Below, piece by piece: positions 10,501 to 19,260 of a stretch of 64,000 nucleotides of DNA. How positions within the stretch are numbered: the first letter of the stretch is position 1; every line of letters starts with the position of its first letter. The translations under genes and the position numbers were made by a program. Below the pieces are notes generated by a model. The model saw only the letters and a program-made list of their open reading frames with translations, was not told where the DNA came from and searched no databases. The DNA comes from Aricia agestis. Lineage: Eukaryota > Arthropoda > Insecta > Lepidoptera > Lycaenidae. The DNA lies in NCBI RefSeq assembly GCF_905147365.1, contig NC_056409.1, positions 4,469,001-4,533,000 of the forward strand. Reading direction: 5' to 3'.

Positions 10501-12670
10501 AACTCAGATAAAAAAAGTTAGTAATTTGTTGAGTAGTGTAATTTGGCTGTAGCGATATCAATTTTTCTCAGCAATGGCTAAAGCTTAGAAATTAAAGTTC
10601 ATTGTCAGTATTCATCATGTCTTTGTTTTTGAATTATTTATTTATTTATTTATAAATTCTTTATTTGCACATAAGGTAACATACAAAATGAAGAACACAA
10701 CAAAAGATACATAAAACAATGACAATACAATTACAATAAAATTTACAAATTTATAAAAATGTGCAAATTGGCGGCCTTACCGCTGTAAACCGCGGTTTCT
10801 ACCAGGCAACCGTCAATATAAAATAATTGAAAAAACAATAGTATAAAACTATTACTTACACTACTTAATATGAGATTAAATAAACTACTTATACTTTACA
10901 TAGATATAATAAGGCAAAAATATGAAAAAATTACAGGAGATAAGAATTTTATGATAAGTACTATAGTAGATATTAGTACTAACACCAAAATTTTCATATT
11001 GAAGGAAATAGGTCTAAGTAGTGTTTCTTGACACGTTTCTTAAAGACATTTATGGATTCAGAGCTTTGTATAGAATCAGGTAAGGAGTTCTAGAGACGAA
11101 TAGCGGAGATGGTGAAAGAAGAATCATAGAACGAAGTTTTATGGGAAGGGAAGGCAAGTGAAAATTTATTTGCAGAGCGAAGAATAGGATTGCCATGACC
11201 TAGAAAATTGAAATTTGATTTTAGGTAGGCAGGAGTTGAGGGATTAAAAAGGATATTGTAAAGTAAATGCAGGACGTGAGAATTTCGACGCATCTTGATC
11301 GGAAGCCACTTGAGCTGAGACCGGTATTCAGACACATGATCAAATTTGCGAAGGCCAAATATAAAACGGATGCACAAATTTTGAAGGCGTTGAAGGGAAG
11401 AGATAAGATTTTCGTTTAGATCACAGTAGCTATCGTCAGCATAGTCAAGAATTGGGAAAAGTATAGTAGTGGCTAGTTTTATTTTGGTTGCAACTGGCAG
11501 GAAATTGCTCAATCGCCTAAGAGATGCAGTGGCAGCATTCAGCTTTTTGCGTAGTTCTTGGACCTGGAAATCCCATGAGAGGGTGCGGTCAAAGTGAATT
11601 CCAAGATTACGCACGGAGGAGCTGTAGGGAATAATATTTCCATCAAGAAGAATGTCAGGTAAGGTCTTCCAGTCTACTTTCGCAATAAGCTGCCTGCTGC
11701 CAATTACGATGCATTGATTTTTTATTGGATTGAGGACCAAACCATAGGCATTGCTCCACTCCCGAATGTTCTCTAAATCAGCATTCATTTGGGCAATACC
11801 GTGAGATAGTAAGGGAAGCAGAACCTGAATATATATTTGAAGGTCATCGGCATACATATGATAGGAAGAGGAGATTTTACGAGAAATAGAATTGATGAAG
11901 ATGGAAAACAGGAGAGGGGATAACACACTGCCTTGAGGCACACAAGATGACGATATGTTGTCAATTTTAATGCGCTGCCGGCGTCCCTGAAGGAAACTGC
12001 GAAACCATTCAACTACGATAGGAGATAGATTGAGCGAGCTGAGAAGAAGCAGTAGAATATCATGATCTACCGAATTGAAAGCGTTACTAAAATCTAGGAG
12101 TGTAAGTATATAGTTAAATAATGATTATCCATCCCAAGACGAATATCATCAGCAATTTTCACCAGGGCTGTGGAAGTGCTATGTCCGAAACGAAATCCTG
12201 ATTGTAGTGGATTTAATAGATTGTGCATGTTAAAGAAAGATTGAAGTTGATGATATACAGAGCGTTCTAAAATTTCCCATAGCGTAACACGATTGGTCAA
12301 CTTTTATAACACAGAATAATCAATCAAAAATACCTCTGGAAAAAAGGTACCTATTCCTATTTTGCCAACAGGGGAGAGTGATTTAAGCTTCCAAAATGTG
12401 TACATAGATTGGTTGTGGATGTGTACATAGCTTATATATACATATATACAAGAATTGCTCGTTATAAAGATATAAGATGAGATATGAACTTGACTAGATT
12501 TTATAGTGTTAGTAAAAAAACTATAAGGGTTCCTTGTTGACTACGGAACCCTAAAAATTGAGTAAAGCTTACCTCATAAATATATTGATGGACTTGCCAA
12601 CACCCAGCTCGGAGTCCAGCGAGGCAGCATGGCACAGTGCGACCGCCGCCAGCAGCACCGCCGCCCGCAT
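1283..12670 (-). CDS. tsl: Torso-like, secreted MACPF-domain protein (six-exon coding region with two alternative fifth exons)
   Basis: Joining 12670-12573, 5736-5512, 4744-4622, 4323-4149, one of 3033-2899 or 1972-1838, and 1543-1283 gives 339 codons including the stop (338 residues), close to the usual Torso-like length of about 350. All junctions are GT-AG and phases match (2,2,2,0,0). Residues 1-16 are a signal peptide. Conserved blocks are RYGYLSICMRVVPRNDTEGW in exons 1-2, DFHMEFCDN in exon 2, LERPWRAFTAGWP in exon 3, the MACPF signature YGSHYIASYITGN at residues 191-203, and LLKLHG and LLGNEALLQL in exon 6. Sequons lie at N132 and N257. In Drosophila, Torso-like is secreted by polar follicle cells and is required for Torso receptor kinase activation at the egg poles; it also acts in growth and moulting control. 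It is not known to form pores. Identity is by recognition of the family; the exon model is read directly from the sequence. Confidence 0.92.
1838..1972 (-). CDS. tsl: tsl alternative exon 5b
   Basis: Acceptor TTGCTCTCACTCTAG, 135 nt (45 codons, phase 0-0), donor GTAAAA. It begins VFVFSRTAYSMIKERLKSKG and ends KHIGQIK, with a YFSPW motif. It occupies the same place in the protein (residues 208-252) as exon 5a, 926 nt further downstream. Either exon alone gives a 338-residue protein; including both would give 383 residues with an internal duplication. Confidence 0.87.
2899..3033 (-). CDS. tsl: tsl alternative exon 5a
   Basis: Strong acceptor CTATCTACCTCCAG, then 135 nt (45 codons, phase 0-0), then the poor donor GTTTGT. 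It begins VFVFTRSVYSRIKERVKTRG and ends EHVGALK. It is homologous over its whole length to exon 5b at 1972-1838 (24 of 45 residues identical, no gaps) and has no stop. It is clearly more GC-rich than 5b. It keeps FSP but has SPLFAEH where 5b has SPWQAKH. It can join exon 4 and exon 6 in frame without 5b. Confidence 0.85.
3149..3290 (+). repeat. Half copy of the GTAACAAAACTAAGTGATAA foldback MITE
   Basis: It matches one arm of the three complete copies at 23281, 27300 and 28489 (GTGATAATAC, TTTAGGGTGTG, GAGTTCACTGTGAAAG, GCTGAAAGAGCATTTTTT). The opposite arm is missing. It lies in the tsl intron between exon 4 and exon 5a. Confidence 0.65.
4149..4323 (-). CDS. tsl: tsl coding exon 4 (MACPF signature)
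   Basis: Acceptor TAATTTCCAG, donor GTAAGG, 175 nt, phase 2 in and 0 out, residues 149-207. It ends IADFIRKYGSHYIASYITGN followed by SLYQ. YGSHY...TGN is the MACPF signature, where many family members have YGTHF...GG. The exon stops on a codon boundary exactly before the two alternative exons, which is what allows them to be swapped without changing frame. Confidence 0.9.
4622..4744 (-). CDS. tsl: tsl coding exon 3
   Basis: Acceptor CGTTTTCAG, donor GTAATA, 123 nt, phase 2 in and out. It encodes residues 108-149: RLERPWRAFTAGWPTDIMAR, then NLGINSSFITGDHCYVLVRV. The NSS sequon sits at N132. Only this minus-strand frame connects to exons 2 and 4 and carries the Torso-like motifs; the open frame on the plus strand here is an antisense shadow. 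Confidence 0.9.
5512..5736 (-). CDS. tsl: tsl coding exon 2
   Basis: The acceptor TCTCCACAG ends at 5737 and the donor GTAAAG starts at 5511. The exon is 225 nt, enters in phase 2 (AG from exon 1 plus A gives Arg33) and leaves in phase 2. It encodes residues 33-107, including YGYLSICMRVVPRNDTEGW, VSVFRDVEQL and FHMEFCDNLKQLLQAYFRDF, the N-terminal half of the MACPF fold in Torso-like proteins. The intron upstream (12572-5737) holds the nested TTAA/CACTA/LINE stack. Confidence 0.9.
5737..7610. other. tsl intron 1, 3' part, no gene
   Basis: AT-rich intron sequence. Short open frames around 7053-7347 on both strands have no splice or motif support. No boundary of a known repeat recognised. Confidence 0.4.
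7611..7935. mobile_element. Foldback MITE
   Basis: Long inverted arms: TATACAAGTACGCTGGACTT...GAAGCGGAATCAGCGCC on the left and its reverse complement ending CGTACTTGTATA on the right, around a unique centre. The internal CTAAATCTGACGTAA is also inverted. Likely TA target site. Confidence 0.65.
8405..8563. repeat. Palindromic repeat, copy 1
   Basis: Starts TCAGAGAAGTTGGTTCCTAGG and ends CCTAGGAATCAATTTCCTCG, imperfectly inverted. A diverged second copy lies at 32750-32908. Confidence 0.5.
8710..9093 (-). mobile_element. tRNA-derived SINE
   Basis: The 5' head (9093 to about 9020) resembles a tRNA: CCTCCGTGGTCTAGTGG as A box and GGTTCGATTCC as B box. Body motif CAGGCTGATCACCTGATTGT is the well-known lepidopteran SINE body, and an (ATT)n-like tail lies at the low end. 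The acceptor ends do not pair, so it is not a tRNA gene. It sits in tsl intron 1, same strand. Confidence 0.75.
9402..10538. mobile_element. CACTA-like DNA element inside the TTAA element
   Basis: Ends CACTACTCAAC (9402-9412) and GTTGAGTAGTG (10528-10538) are exact inverted repeats beginning CACTA, flanked by the 3-bp direct repeat TAA (9399-9401, 10539-10541). The uninterrupted form of the target (GATAATTTGGCTG) is present in the copy at 63488. CACTA ends with a 3-bp duplication fit the CMC/EnSpm group. No transposase remains. Part of the interior (about 9921-10078) matches the foldback at 55338. Confidence 0.7.
10637..12270 (-). mobile_element. 5'-truncated LINE with degenerate reverse transcriptase (CR1/Daphne-like)
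   Basis: Minus-strand frames show RT motifs in order: LNPLQSGFRFGHSTSTALVK, then PQGSVLSPLLFSIFIN, then the catalytic YADD (in HMYADDLQIY), then AIRL before a stop. At least two frameshifts and a stop break it, so it is dead. The 3' tail is (TAAA)n-like rather than plain poly(A), which suits CR1/L2/Daphne more than Jockey. The endonuclease and 5' half are missing. It interrupts the TTAA element between GAATTA and CCCATAG. Confidence 0.85.
12573..12670 (-). CDS. tsl: tsl coding exon 1 (signal peptide)
   Basis: ATG at 12670 opens MRAAVLLAAVALCHAAS, a classic signal peptide with a likely cut after HAA (residue 16), followed by a short mature start ending SINIFM. The exon ends AG before GTAAGC (donor at 12572-12571), leaving phase 2. 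A splice acceptor (CATCAG) at 12687-12686 shows the exon starts at 12685, so 15 nt of 5' UTR precede the ATG and at least one noncoding exon lies upstream. The GC-rich codons contrast with the surrounding AT-rich intron. Confidence 0.9.
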
Positions 12671-12754
12671 CACACTGACCGGCACCTGATGACAATTCAT
12701 AACACAATATTAATAAACATAAGTATATAAAAACTGATAATAAAGTTAAGTACG

Positions 12755-13003
12755 TTAAGGTCATCCCCCGAGCAAACGACCTTGACCATACATTTGTCGC
12801 ACCAAAATCCTATTTTTTTTACTAATCTTAGTTCAAAATTGACCTAAAAAAATCAAACGGCAAATATATTATAGTTAATGAATTAAATTGTCGATCTAAG
12901 TATAATTGACGTGTGTTTTAAATAAATAATTTGTAAATACTAGGGAGATACTGAATTGGTATTACTTTTGAAGCTGATACCATGATATGAGTATAATAAA
13001 CAA
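12755..13003 (+). repeat. Interspersed repeat starting CCCCCGAGCAAACGACC, copy 1
   Basis: Shares TCCCCCGAGCAAACGACCTT, TAGTTCAAAATTGAC, TACTAGGGAGATACTGAA and GAAGCTGATA in the same order as 29260-29555. It begins 70 bp upstream of tsl coding exon 1. Confidence 0.6.
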
Positions 13004-13013
13004 AAATAGGAAA

Positions 13014-13628
13014 CTAGCTGTTGCCCGCGACTTCGTCCGCGTGGACTTCAGTTTATAGCGCGTAACAAAATTGGTGTCAAAAGCTTTTATAAGAAAAACC
13101 CTGGTACCCCTTAAATCAAAACAGCTGTGCAGTGTGCACATAATATTTCATTTTTTAATATTAAACTTTATATTTTATGCCTAATTTTAAAGCTTATTTA
13201 GCCCCCCAATTACACAACTTTACCCATAAACTATAAATCATTGATAGGTTTAAGGTTACGTCACTGTATATAATATAGTATAGCACGACTTATTAAATAA
13301 CATAAGAAATAACAATCGAAAAAAATCGGAACTCGAATGTATGATGATACCACCTCTTATAGAAAGATGTTGGGCAAGCGTTAGCGCGATGTACGACACG
13401 CACGGCGCCATCTAGTATGAATTTTTCTAACTAACTTAATTTGAACAAATTTTCGTATTTTCACCCCCTTACAACCCTTTTTTCCAATAAAAAAGTAGCC
13501 TATGTCCTTTCTCAGGCTTTAGACTATCTGTATACAAAATTTCATTACAATCGGTTCGGTAGTTTTGGCGTGAAAGCGACACAGACAGACAGACAGAGAT
13601 ACTTTCGCATTTATAATATTAGTATAGA
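13014..13628 (-). mobile_element. Helitron-like nonautonomous element
   Basis: On the minus strand it starts TCTATACTAATATTATAAAT after an A and ends GGGCAACAGCTAG before a T, the TC...CTRR ends and AT insertion site of Helitrons. No helicase is encoded. Internal CAGACAGACAGACAG tract. Confidence 0.7.
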
Positions 13629-13796
13629 TTAATAACGGAGAAAGGAATGTTCATATTATGCTGAAGATAATTGCTGTATTTTTATTATTTTAATAAATTA
13701 TGAGTTTATGAGAGAGAAAATGTCATTTTATTCGTGTTTTATCGAATACCGAGCAAAGCTTGGTCAAACAGCAGTTATGATAATTGATAATATTAT

Positions 13797-13932
13797 TAGG
13801 GCCTGTTTCAGCACTTTCTGATAAAGTGCCGGATAGGCTATCCACAACTTTTTTGACAGATTCTCCATACTCTATCTGTCAAGTTAAGTGGTAGATAGGC
13901 TATCCTGCACTTATCAGATAGTGGTTTCCCTT
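13797..13932. mobile_element. Small palindromic MITE
   Basis: GGATAGGCTATCC on the left and GATAGGCTATCCTGCACTTATC on the right are arranged as inverted arms between GGGCCTGTTTCAGCACTT and GTGGTTTCCC. Confidence 0.45.
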
Positions 13933-13975
13933 TATGGAAATATTTTGAGAGACGAGAAAGGACATAAGATAGTTT

Positions 13976-14430
13976 TTTTAGGGTTCCGTACCCAAAGGGT
14001 AAAAACGGGACCCTATTTAGACAAAGACTTCAATGTCTGTCTGTCTGTCTGTCTGTGTGTCTCCAGGCTGTAACTCAAGAACCGCTATAGCTAGATTTCT
14101 GAAATTTTGACAGATTGTGTATGTCTGTTGCCGCTATAACAACAAATACTAAAAACAAAATAATACTAATATTTAAGGGGGGGCTCCTATACAACAAATT
14201 TTATTTTTTTGGCCTTTTATGCTCGATATCAATAATGGCAACAGGTAGACACTTGAAATTTTCACAAAGACCTTAAATATAATATGCTTTAATAATTTAT
14301 GATAATATTTAAATAAAATAAGAATTAAGGGGGGTTTCATACAAAAAAGAATATTTTTGGTCTATTTTTGCTCTATACTATAAACGCTACGGAACCCTTC
14401 GTGCGCGAGTCCGACTCGCACTTGGCCGAT
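13976..14430 (+). repeat. Lepidopteran interspersed repeat (GGGTTCCGTACCC...GCACTTGGCCG), copy 1
   Basis: Starts TAGGGTTCCGTACCCAAAGG, contains a (GTCT)n tract and TTGCCGCTATAACAACAAAT, and ends CGAGTCCGACTCGCACTTGG with a short hairpin near the end. Two more copies lie at 25591-26052 (minus) and 36238-36660 (plus). Class uncertain. Confidence 0.65.
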
Positions 14431-14576
14431 TATTGTTATTTGGAAAAACCACAATATAATAAACGGATTTCGGTATTTACTTTTACCACCTGTATTGTGA
14501 TTTTAGTATATTTTTTTCTTGCCAATAGTTAAAAAATAGGAAATTTATTTAAATCTTAAAGAAAAATATATTATAA

Positions 14577-14759
14577 TCTATACATATAAATAAAATTGGA
14601 GTGTCTGTTTGTAATATTAATATAACCTTTTTTTACTACATGCATATGAATATTTAGACGGTACTTACACCAAAATAACAATTTTTAGAATTTTTGTCTG
14701 TCTGTATGTCTGTCTTTTTACATTTTGTTGACGCGGACGAAGTCACGGGTAACAGCTAG
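14577..14759 (+). mobile_element. Helitron-like short element
   Basis: Starts A|TCTATACATATAAATAAAAT and ends GGGTAACAGCTAG|T. 183 bp, same family ends as 13014-13628 in the opposite orientation. Confidence 0.65.
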
Positions 14760-14807
14760 TAAAGAATAAAAATAATTATTATCGAAACGTAAAAAGTTAA
14801 AAGAGAC

Positions 14808-14879
14808 CTCTCCGGCGGGGAATCGAACCCCGGTCTCCCGCGTGACAGGCGGGGATACTGACCACTATACTACCGAAGA
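14808..14879 (-). tRNA. tRNA-Asp (GTC)
   Basis: A 72-nt cloverleaf: acceptor TCTTCGG pairs with CCGGAGA plus discriminator G; D arm GGTAGTATAGTGGTCAGTAT; anticodon arm CCCGCCTGTCACGCGGG with GTC in the loop; TPsiC arm CCGGGGTTCGATTCCCCG. A T-rich stretch (CTTTTAACTTTTT) follows 3' and would end RNA polymerase III transcription. No intron and no SINE body after it, so it looks like a functional gene. Confidence 0.9.
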
Positions 14880-15163
14880 CTTGTTATTCGTGGCGAATTT
14901 ATGAAACTTATAAGGCTAATTTAACCCACTACTTAATTTAAGATACATCTTTTTTTTAATATAAAAAAATATAATTATTAATTACAATTATTATAATATT
15001 AAGTATTAACTATTATTATTATTATGAGTAAGTAGATTTCGCAAGGTAGTAAAGCCAAAAACATAAGTCACAATAATTTGTTCCAGAAAAAAGTTAAAAA
15101 TAATAAAATATTATATTCCTGCAATAAAAATAATATTTTACAAAGTAAAAAACTAAAAAGTTT

Positions 15164-15278
15164 TGTCAGAAGTGGGATTCGAACCCACGCCCTCAGAGAG
15201 GACCAGAACAACTCGAACCTGATTTGCAGGCAAGGGTACCCTTGAGTCTGGCGCCTTAGACCGCTCGGCCATCCTGAC
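15164..15278 (-). tRNA. tRNA-Leu (CAA) with a 32-nt intron
   Basis: Acceptor GTCAGGA pairs with TTCTGAC plus discriminator A; D arm GCCGAGCGGTCTAAGGC; anticodon stem CCAGA/TCTGG around loop CTCAAGT with anticodon CAA; long variable arm; TPsiC arm GTGGGTTCGAATCCCAC. The 38-nt 5' half and 45-nt 3' half are separated by a 32-nt intron after position 37, at the canonical site. The mature length is 83 nt. A run of T follows. It lies 284 nt upstream of tRNA-Asp, same strand. Confidence 0.9.
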
Positions 15279-16309
15279 AGATATGCATTGCGGCGAAATT
15301 AGTATTCAGTTTTAAAAGCGTTGTGTTACAACCGCGAGATAATAGATGGCGCTAGATGTATAAAATTTTGGTAGTTTTAATTTTTCCCTTAATACAACCT
15401 GGAATAATTTTAGGGTCCCGTATCTATATGCATTGAATCATAATTGGTGAGTTTTTCAAGTCATAATAACTAAAACACTAACAAGCAAAGTATGTTAATA
15501 TGAGACCTATTTAAAATTTATATGAGAAGCAATAACAATCATCGACGTGCCAGCTGCAGCAATGTTGCAAGATGTTCGATTAAACACTAATTACATTGAA
15601 TTTGAGCCGCACTTGACTGCACTCGAGGTCTGACGTGAGGCAACCAATGACCAAAATAACTGAGGAATCAAACCTCATTAGTATAAGCCAGAGATTTTGA
15701 TGGCACTTACGTACCTAATTTAGAACTGAACAATGAATTTTAACTCTTTTTTTTTCGTCCCGATTTCGTGAGTCTTAGCAGTTAGATAGCCTATTTAGGT
15801 ACATAGGGATATGCTTATGCTATAATATCAGTAACTAGCATAGTCTAAGTACTTATTTTTGTAAGGATTGGTACCTACTTTATCGTACTTTAAGAATAAT
15901 GTGATAAAAAAAAAATTAATGGTCATAAAATTTTTAAAGAAGTCCAAAATGGACCAGTTCATGAAACAGAAAACATGAGCTACTTTATCCCTCTAAGAAA
16001 CGCAAGTTTTTTTTTTTATGAAACCAGGGGAATTGAGCTAAGGTCACGTTTATCGTGTTGCACGGATACTTTTTGTTACTACAAACAATTTTCATGCAAT
16101 GAATGTAATTATTATCATTACGGCAATTTTATATTCAATACTCAGATTTTCAGATGTTTTGTTGGTTTTTGTTACCTATTCATAGTTATTCATGAGATGG
16201 ATGTATCACATTGAACTGGAAAACGAGCGTCTAGAAACCTGCTGATGAGCGGATGCAGTCTGTTACTAACTAATAAGGTTTTTTTTCTTACTCTTACCAC
16301 ACAATAGAT
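15279..16309. other. Intron sequence without genes
   Basis: AT-rich, several long A or T runs, no coding or repeat boundary recognised. An open frame at 15975-16214 has no support. Confidence 0.35.
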
Positions 16310-16634
16310 CAGGGGTTCCTAAACTTATTTTGTTTATTGCCCACTTCGAGAACAAAATATTATGTTTTAGCGCCCCTCATTGTTTCAATTTAAAATTCAT
16401 CTAGATGAAATTATATTACAAATCACCCCCCAAGCCTTTGGGGGGTGATTTGTAATATAATTTCAAATGGGGGCTTTGTGTAGAACAACGCCCTCATTTT
16501 TTTTCTGGGTCTCACACCCAGACCTTCTTTAGACCTTCAGCAGGGGCTGAGCAGTGAGCAGCCTTTCCCAAAGCGGGCCATAACGCCCCTTTGTTGGGAC
16601 AAGGGGGCGTTATCGCCCGCTTTGGGAAAGGCTG
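16310..16634. mobile_element. hAT-type MITE with 8-bp target duplication
   Basis: Starts CAGGGGTTCCTAAAC, ends TTTGGGAAAGGCTG, imperfect inverted ends of hAT type, flanked by CAATAGAT at 16302-16309 and 16635-16642. Internal hairpins at 16422-16453 (CACCCCCCAAGC) and 16559-16633 (CTTTCCCAAAGCGGG). Confidence 0.7.
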
Positions 16635-16977
16635 CAATAGATTAAGAAATATCTCTTTTGAAGCAAAAACTTCTACAAGCGATTAAGCGAAAAATATTAA
16701 AAATATAACTAGAAATCTAATAAATATAATAAGCACAAGTGCCAAATAGCACCATAAGTTATTACGACTCGTAAATAGTTAATTAGGACTAGTAGCAGTT
16801 CGCCGTGTAATCAGTTGAGTAATGTCTCGATTAGGTAATATCGAAACTCTCATGGGAACAAATCGCTCATTGTTATGAAAATAGATCGTGATTCGTGATC
16901 GATTGTCGCCCTTGTACTTAAATATTAAGTATAGACTTTGATAGTATTTAGTAATTTTCTGATATAGTTATTAGGTT

Positions 16978-18137
16978 GCGGAAAAAGTTACTTCGCATCT
17001 TATATAAAAATTCATAAGGTTTTTTTTATAAAGTTTATTTACAATTGACTGAAGTATATAGGTGCCATTTTGTTCGATAGCTTTTTGCCATCTTGTTGGT
17101 AGGGACATGCACATGATCCCATTGCTATAAAAATTTTGGGGCTTCTGATAAAAAAAAACTGCGACAAGCGGTTTTGGTAGTCCTCTTGTGATGTCAACCT
17201 GACACTGCCGACTGCCTAAGGAAGCTCTGCAGCGACCGCAACAGGTGGAAATCTGAAGGTGCAAGGTGAGGACCATACGGCGGATGCATTAACACCTCCC
17301 AGCCAAACTCCCGTAATTTTTGCTGAGTGGCTAAAGATGTGTGAGATCTAGCGTTATCATGGTGAAAAACTACACCCTTTCTGTTGTTTAATTCCGGCCG
17401 CTTTCTCTCAACTTCTTGCTTTAATCTCATCAGTTGTTCGCAGGACAGTTCAGAATCGATTGTCCTGCCTGGCGGTAGCAGTTCGTAATGAACAATGCCC
17501 TTCCAATCCCACCACACACACAGCATCACCTTGTTGCGAGTTAACCCGGGTTTCGCCACAGTCTGTGAAGCCTGACCGGCCTTTGACCACGATCTTTTTC
17601 GCACGTTCTTGTCGTACATGATCCACTTTTCATCATCAGTTATCAGCTTCTTCAAAAATGGTTTGGTTTTATTACGTCGTAGATAATAAAGAATCACAAA
17701 TGAGTACACGGTTCATTATAAGTAAGTTTCTTTCAGTGAGCTCATGCCAAATATCGAGCTTTTTTGTGTACCCTGCAGCTTTTTTCAAATGCGCCAAAAC
17801 CGTTTTGTGGTCAATCCCCAGTTCTTCAGCTTCATCGTAACTATGTCGATCTTGCTCCACTTTTTAAAAAATGGCATCAGTTTTGTCCGTAACAGGGCGA
17901 CCCAAGGGCGACCAGAGCGACGTTGCACCTTTGATATCAAAATTTCCGGATTGAAAACGCTTTTAACCAAATTTGCGCTACTCTCACAGATACTGCATTA
18001 GGTTCATAAACATCACAAATTTTTTTCGTGGCTTGTGTTGCATTTTTACCTTTTTTGTAATAAAATTTTAAAATGTATCGAATTTCTTCATTAGAATCAC
18101 TCATTTTAACAATATGAAAAACAAATGTAAATCTCAC
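16978..18137 (-). pseudogene. Broken mariner (Tc1/mariner, DD34D) transposase
   Basis: Minus-strand pieces in three frames: an N-terminal helix-turn-helix part (MSDSNEEIRYILKFYYKKGK), a linker with GRPVTDKTDA, WHELTERN, then the catalytic region with TDDEKWIMYD, HHDNARSH and LAPSDFHLLRSLQ, where the three acidic residues can be seen, and a C-terminal RWQKAIEQNGTYI. Frameshifts separate the parts. One end has a mariner-like terminus TTAGGTTGCGGAAAAAGTT at about 16974; the opposite terminus is not clear. It cannot encode active protein as it stands. Confidence 0.85.
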
Positions 18138-18925
18138 ATTTATTTTATTTGAATTTGGAACTGTCTTCCGTAAAATTGCGTAAAATTAAAACTTTTTAAT
18201 GATGCCAAAATCAGCCAGATACAATTGATATAGCCTAAGAGATTTTGTGACAAGTTCATACCAGAGTAGACAGAATTATGTCTATTGTGTTCATACATAC
18301 TATTTATTTATTTATTTATTGATTCACCAACAGAATCACATTTAACAAAATACAAAATACAGCACAGTTTTTTATGGATGAAATGTGTTCCAATGAAAGG
18401 TGAAATACAACATGCTTTGCGACAATGGGATGAAATGAAATGAAATATTGTGAATGAAATGAGTATTATTAATTAACAATATTCTGTTTAAAACATATAG
18501 TAGGAGACAAGGAAAAATAAAATATTATAATATATTATAATGCGAAAAGACTTTATCCCCAACCTATTATTTTATATTTTGAAATATTTTGTAACATTCT
18601 GTAAATACACTTGTAAATCTAAAATAATATTAGGCGTTCTTTACATTTGCATTAGGAAAATATATTATGAACCAGTTTGACGGCCACACTCAGGAAGAGA
18701 TTTCATGATTTATAGCCAGGGGTTCCCAAACTGTGCGCCTCGGCGCCCTGCATAGCTAGCACGGGGTTTCCCAGTCGATTCTTCGGAAGAAAGTAATGGC
18801 AGTTTCTTTCCCATGTCTACATATCTTTTTCCCGAGCATGGCACCACCCATCGACTTGAGTTTCAGTGGACAAAGACAAGAAACTCTTTCCATAGCAACC
18901 ATTAAAGCAACGGCAATTATTTTTT
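18138..18925. other. AT-rich intron, no gene
   Basis: It includes a short hAT-type end (CAGGGGTTCCCAAACTGTG) at 18718 without a matching partner, and a GAAATGAAATGAAAT stretch near 18433. Confidence 0.35.
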
Positions 18926-19260
18926 TTGACATTTAGTTTCTTGGTTCTTTTTTTTTATTATGGCACCTCGGCTATAAAATCATGGCCAGTGTCAAGTAAA
19001 TGGCGGCAAATTAAAAAAATCGACGTGTAGCAACCCTGTCTATAGCCGGAATTATAGTTTTGATCTACGTAATACGAATAATAAAAACTAAGGAACTTTA
19101 TTATTCGTAGTTTGTAGATCAAAACTATAATTAGGGCTATAGACAGGGTTGCTATACATCGATTTTTTGAATTTGCCGCCATTTACTCGACACTGGCCAT
19201 GGTTTTATAGCCAAGTGCCATAATAAAAATAAAAACAGAATCAAGAAACTAAATGTCATA
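18926..19260. mobile_element. Foldback MITE
   Basis: Inverted arms of about 140 bp: TGACATTTAGTTTCTTGG...TATTATGGCAC...CAACCCTGTCTATAGCC on the left and its reverse complement ending ACTAAATGTCA on the right. Confidence 0.65.

Larger units (their letters stand above)
9386..12440. mobile_element. TTAA-type DNA transposon, copy 1, interrupted by two insertions
   Basis: Begins TTAA|GGCGACGCC at 9382-9394. Its body is recognisable at 10539-10636 and 12276 to about 12414 by comparison with copies at 20916 and 63488. A CACTA-like element and a LINE split it. The right end is diverged and its boundary approximate. Confidence 0.65.

Noticed and set aside
11090..12300. A host gene encoding a reverse transcriptase-like protein
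   Set aside because: Frameshifts, a stop, truncated 5' end and a repeat tail show a dead LINE.
12501..12764. 87-codon minus-strand frame with a hydrophobic start
   Set aside because: It reads through the acceptor and donor of tsl exon 1 in the wrong frame; the real signal peptide starts at 12670.
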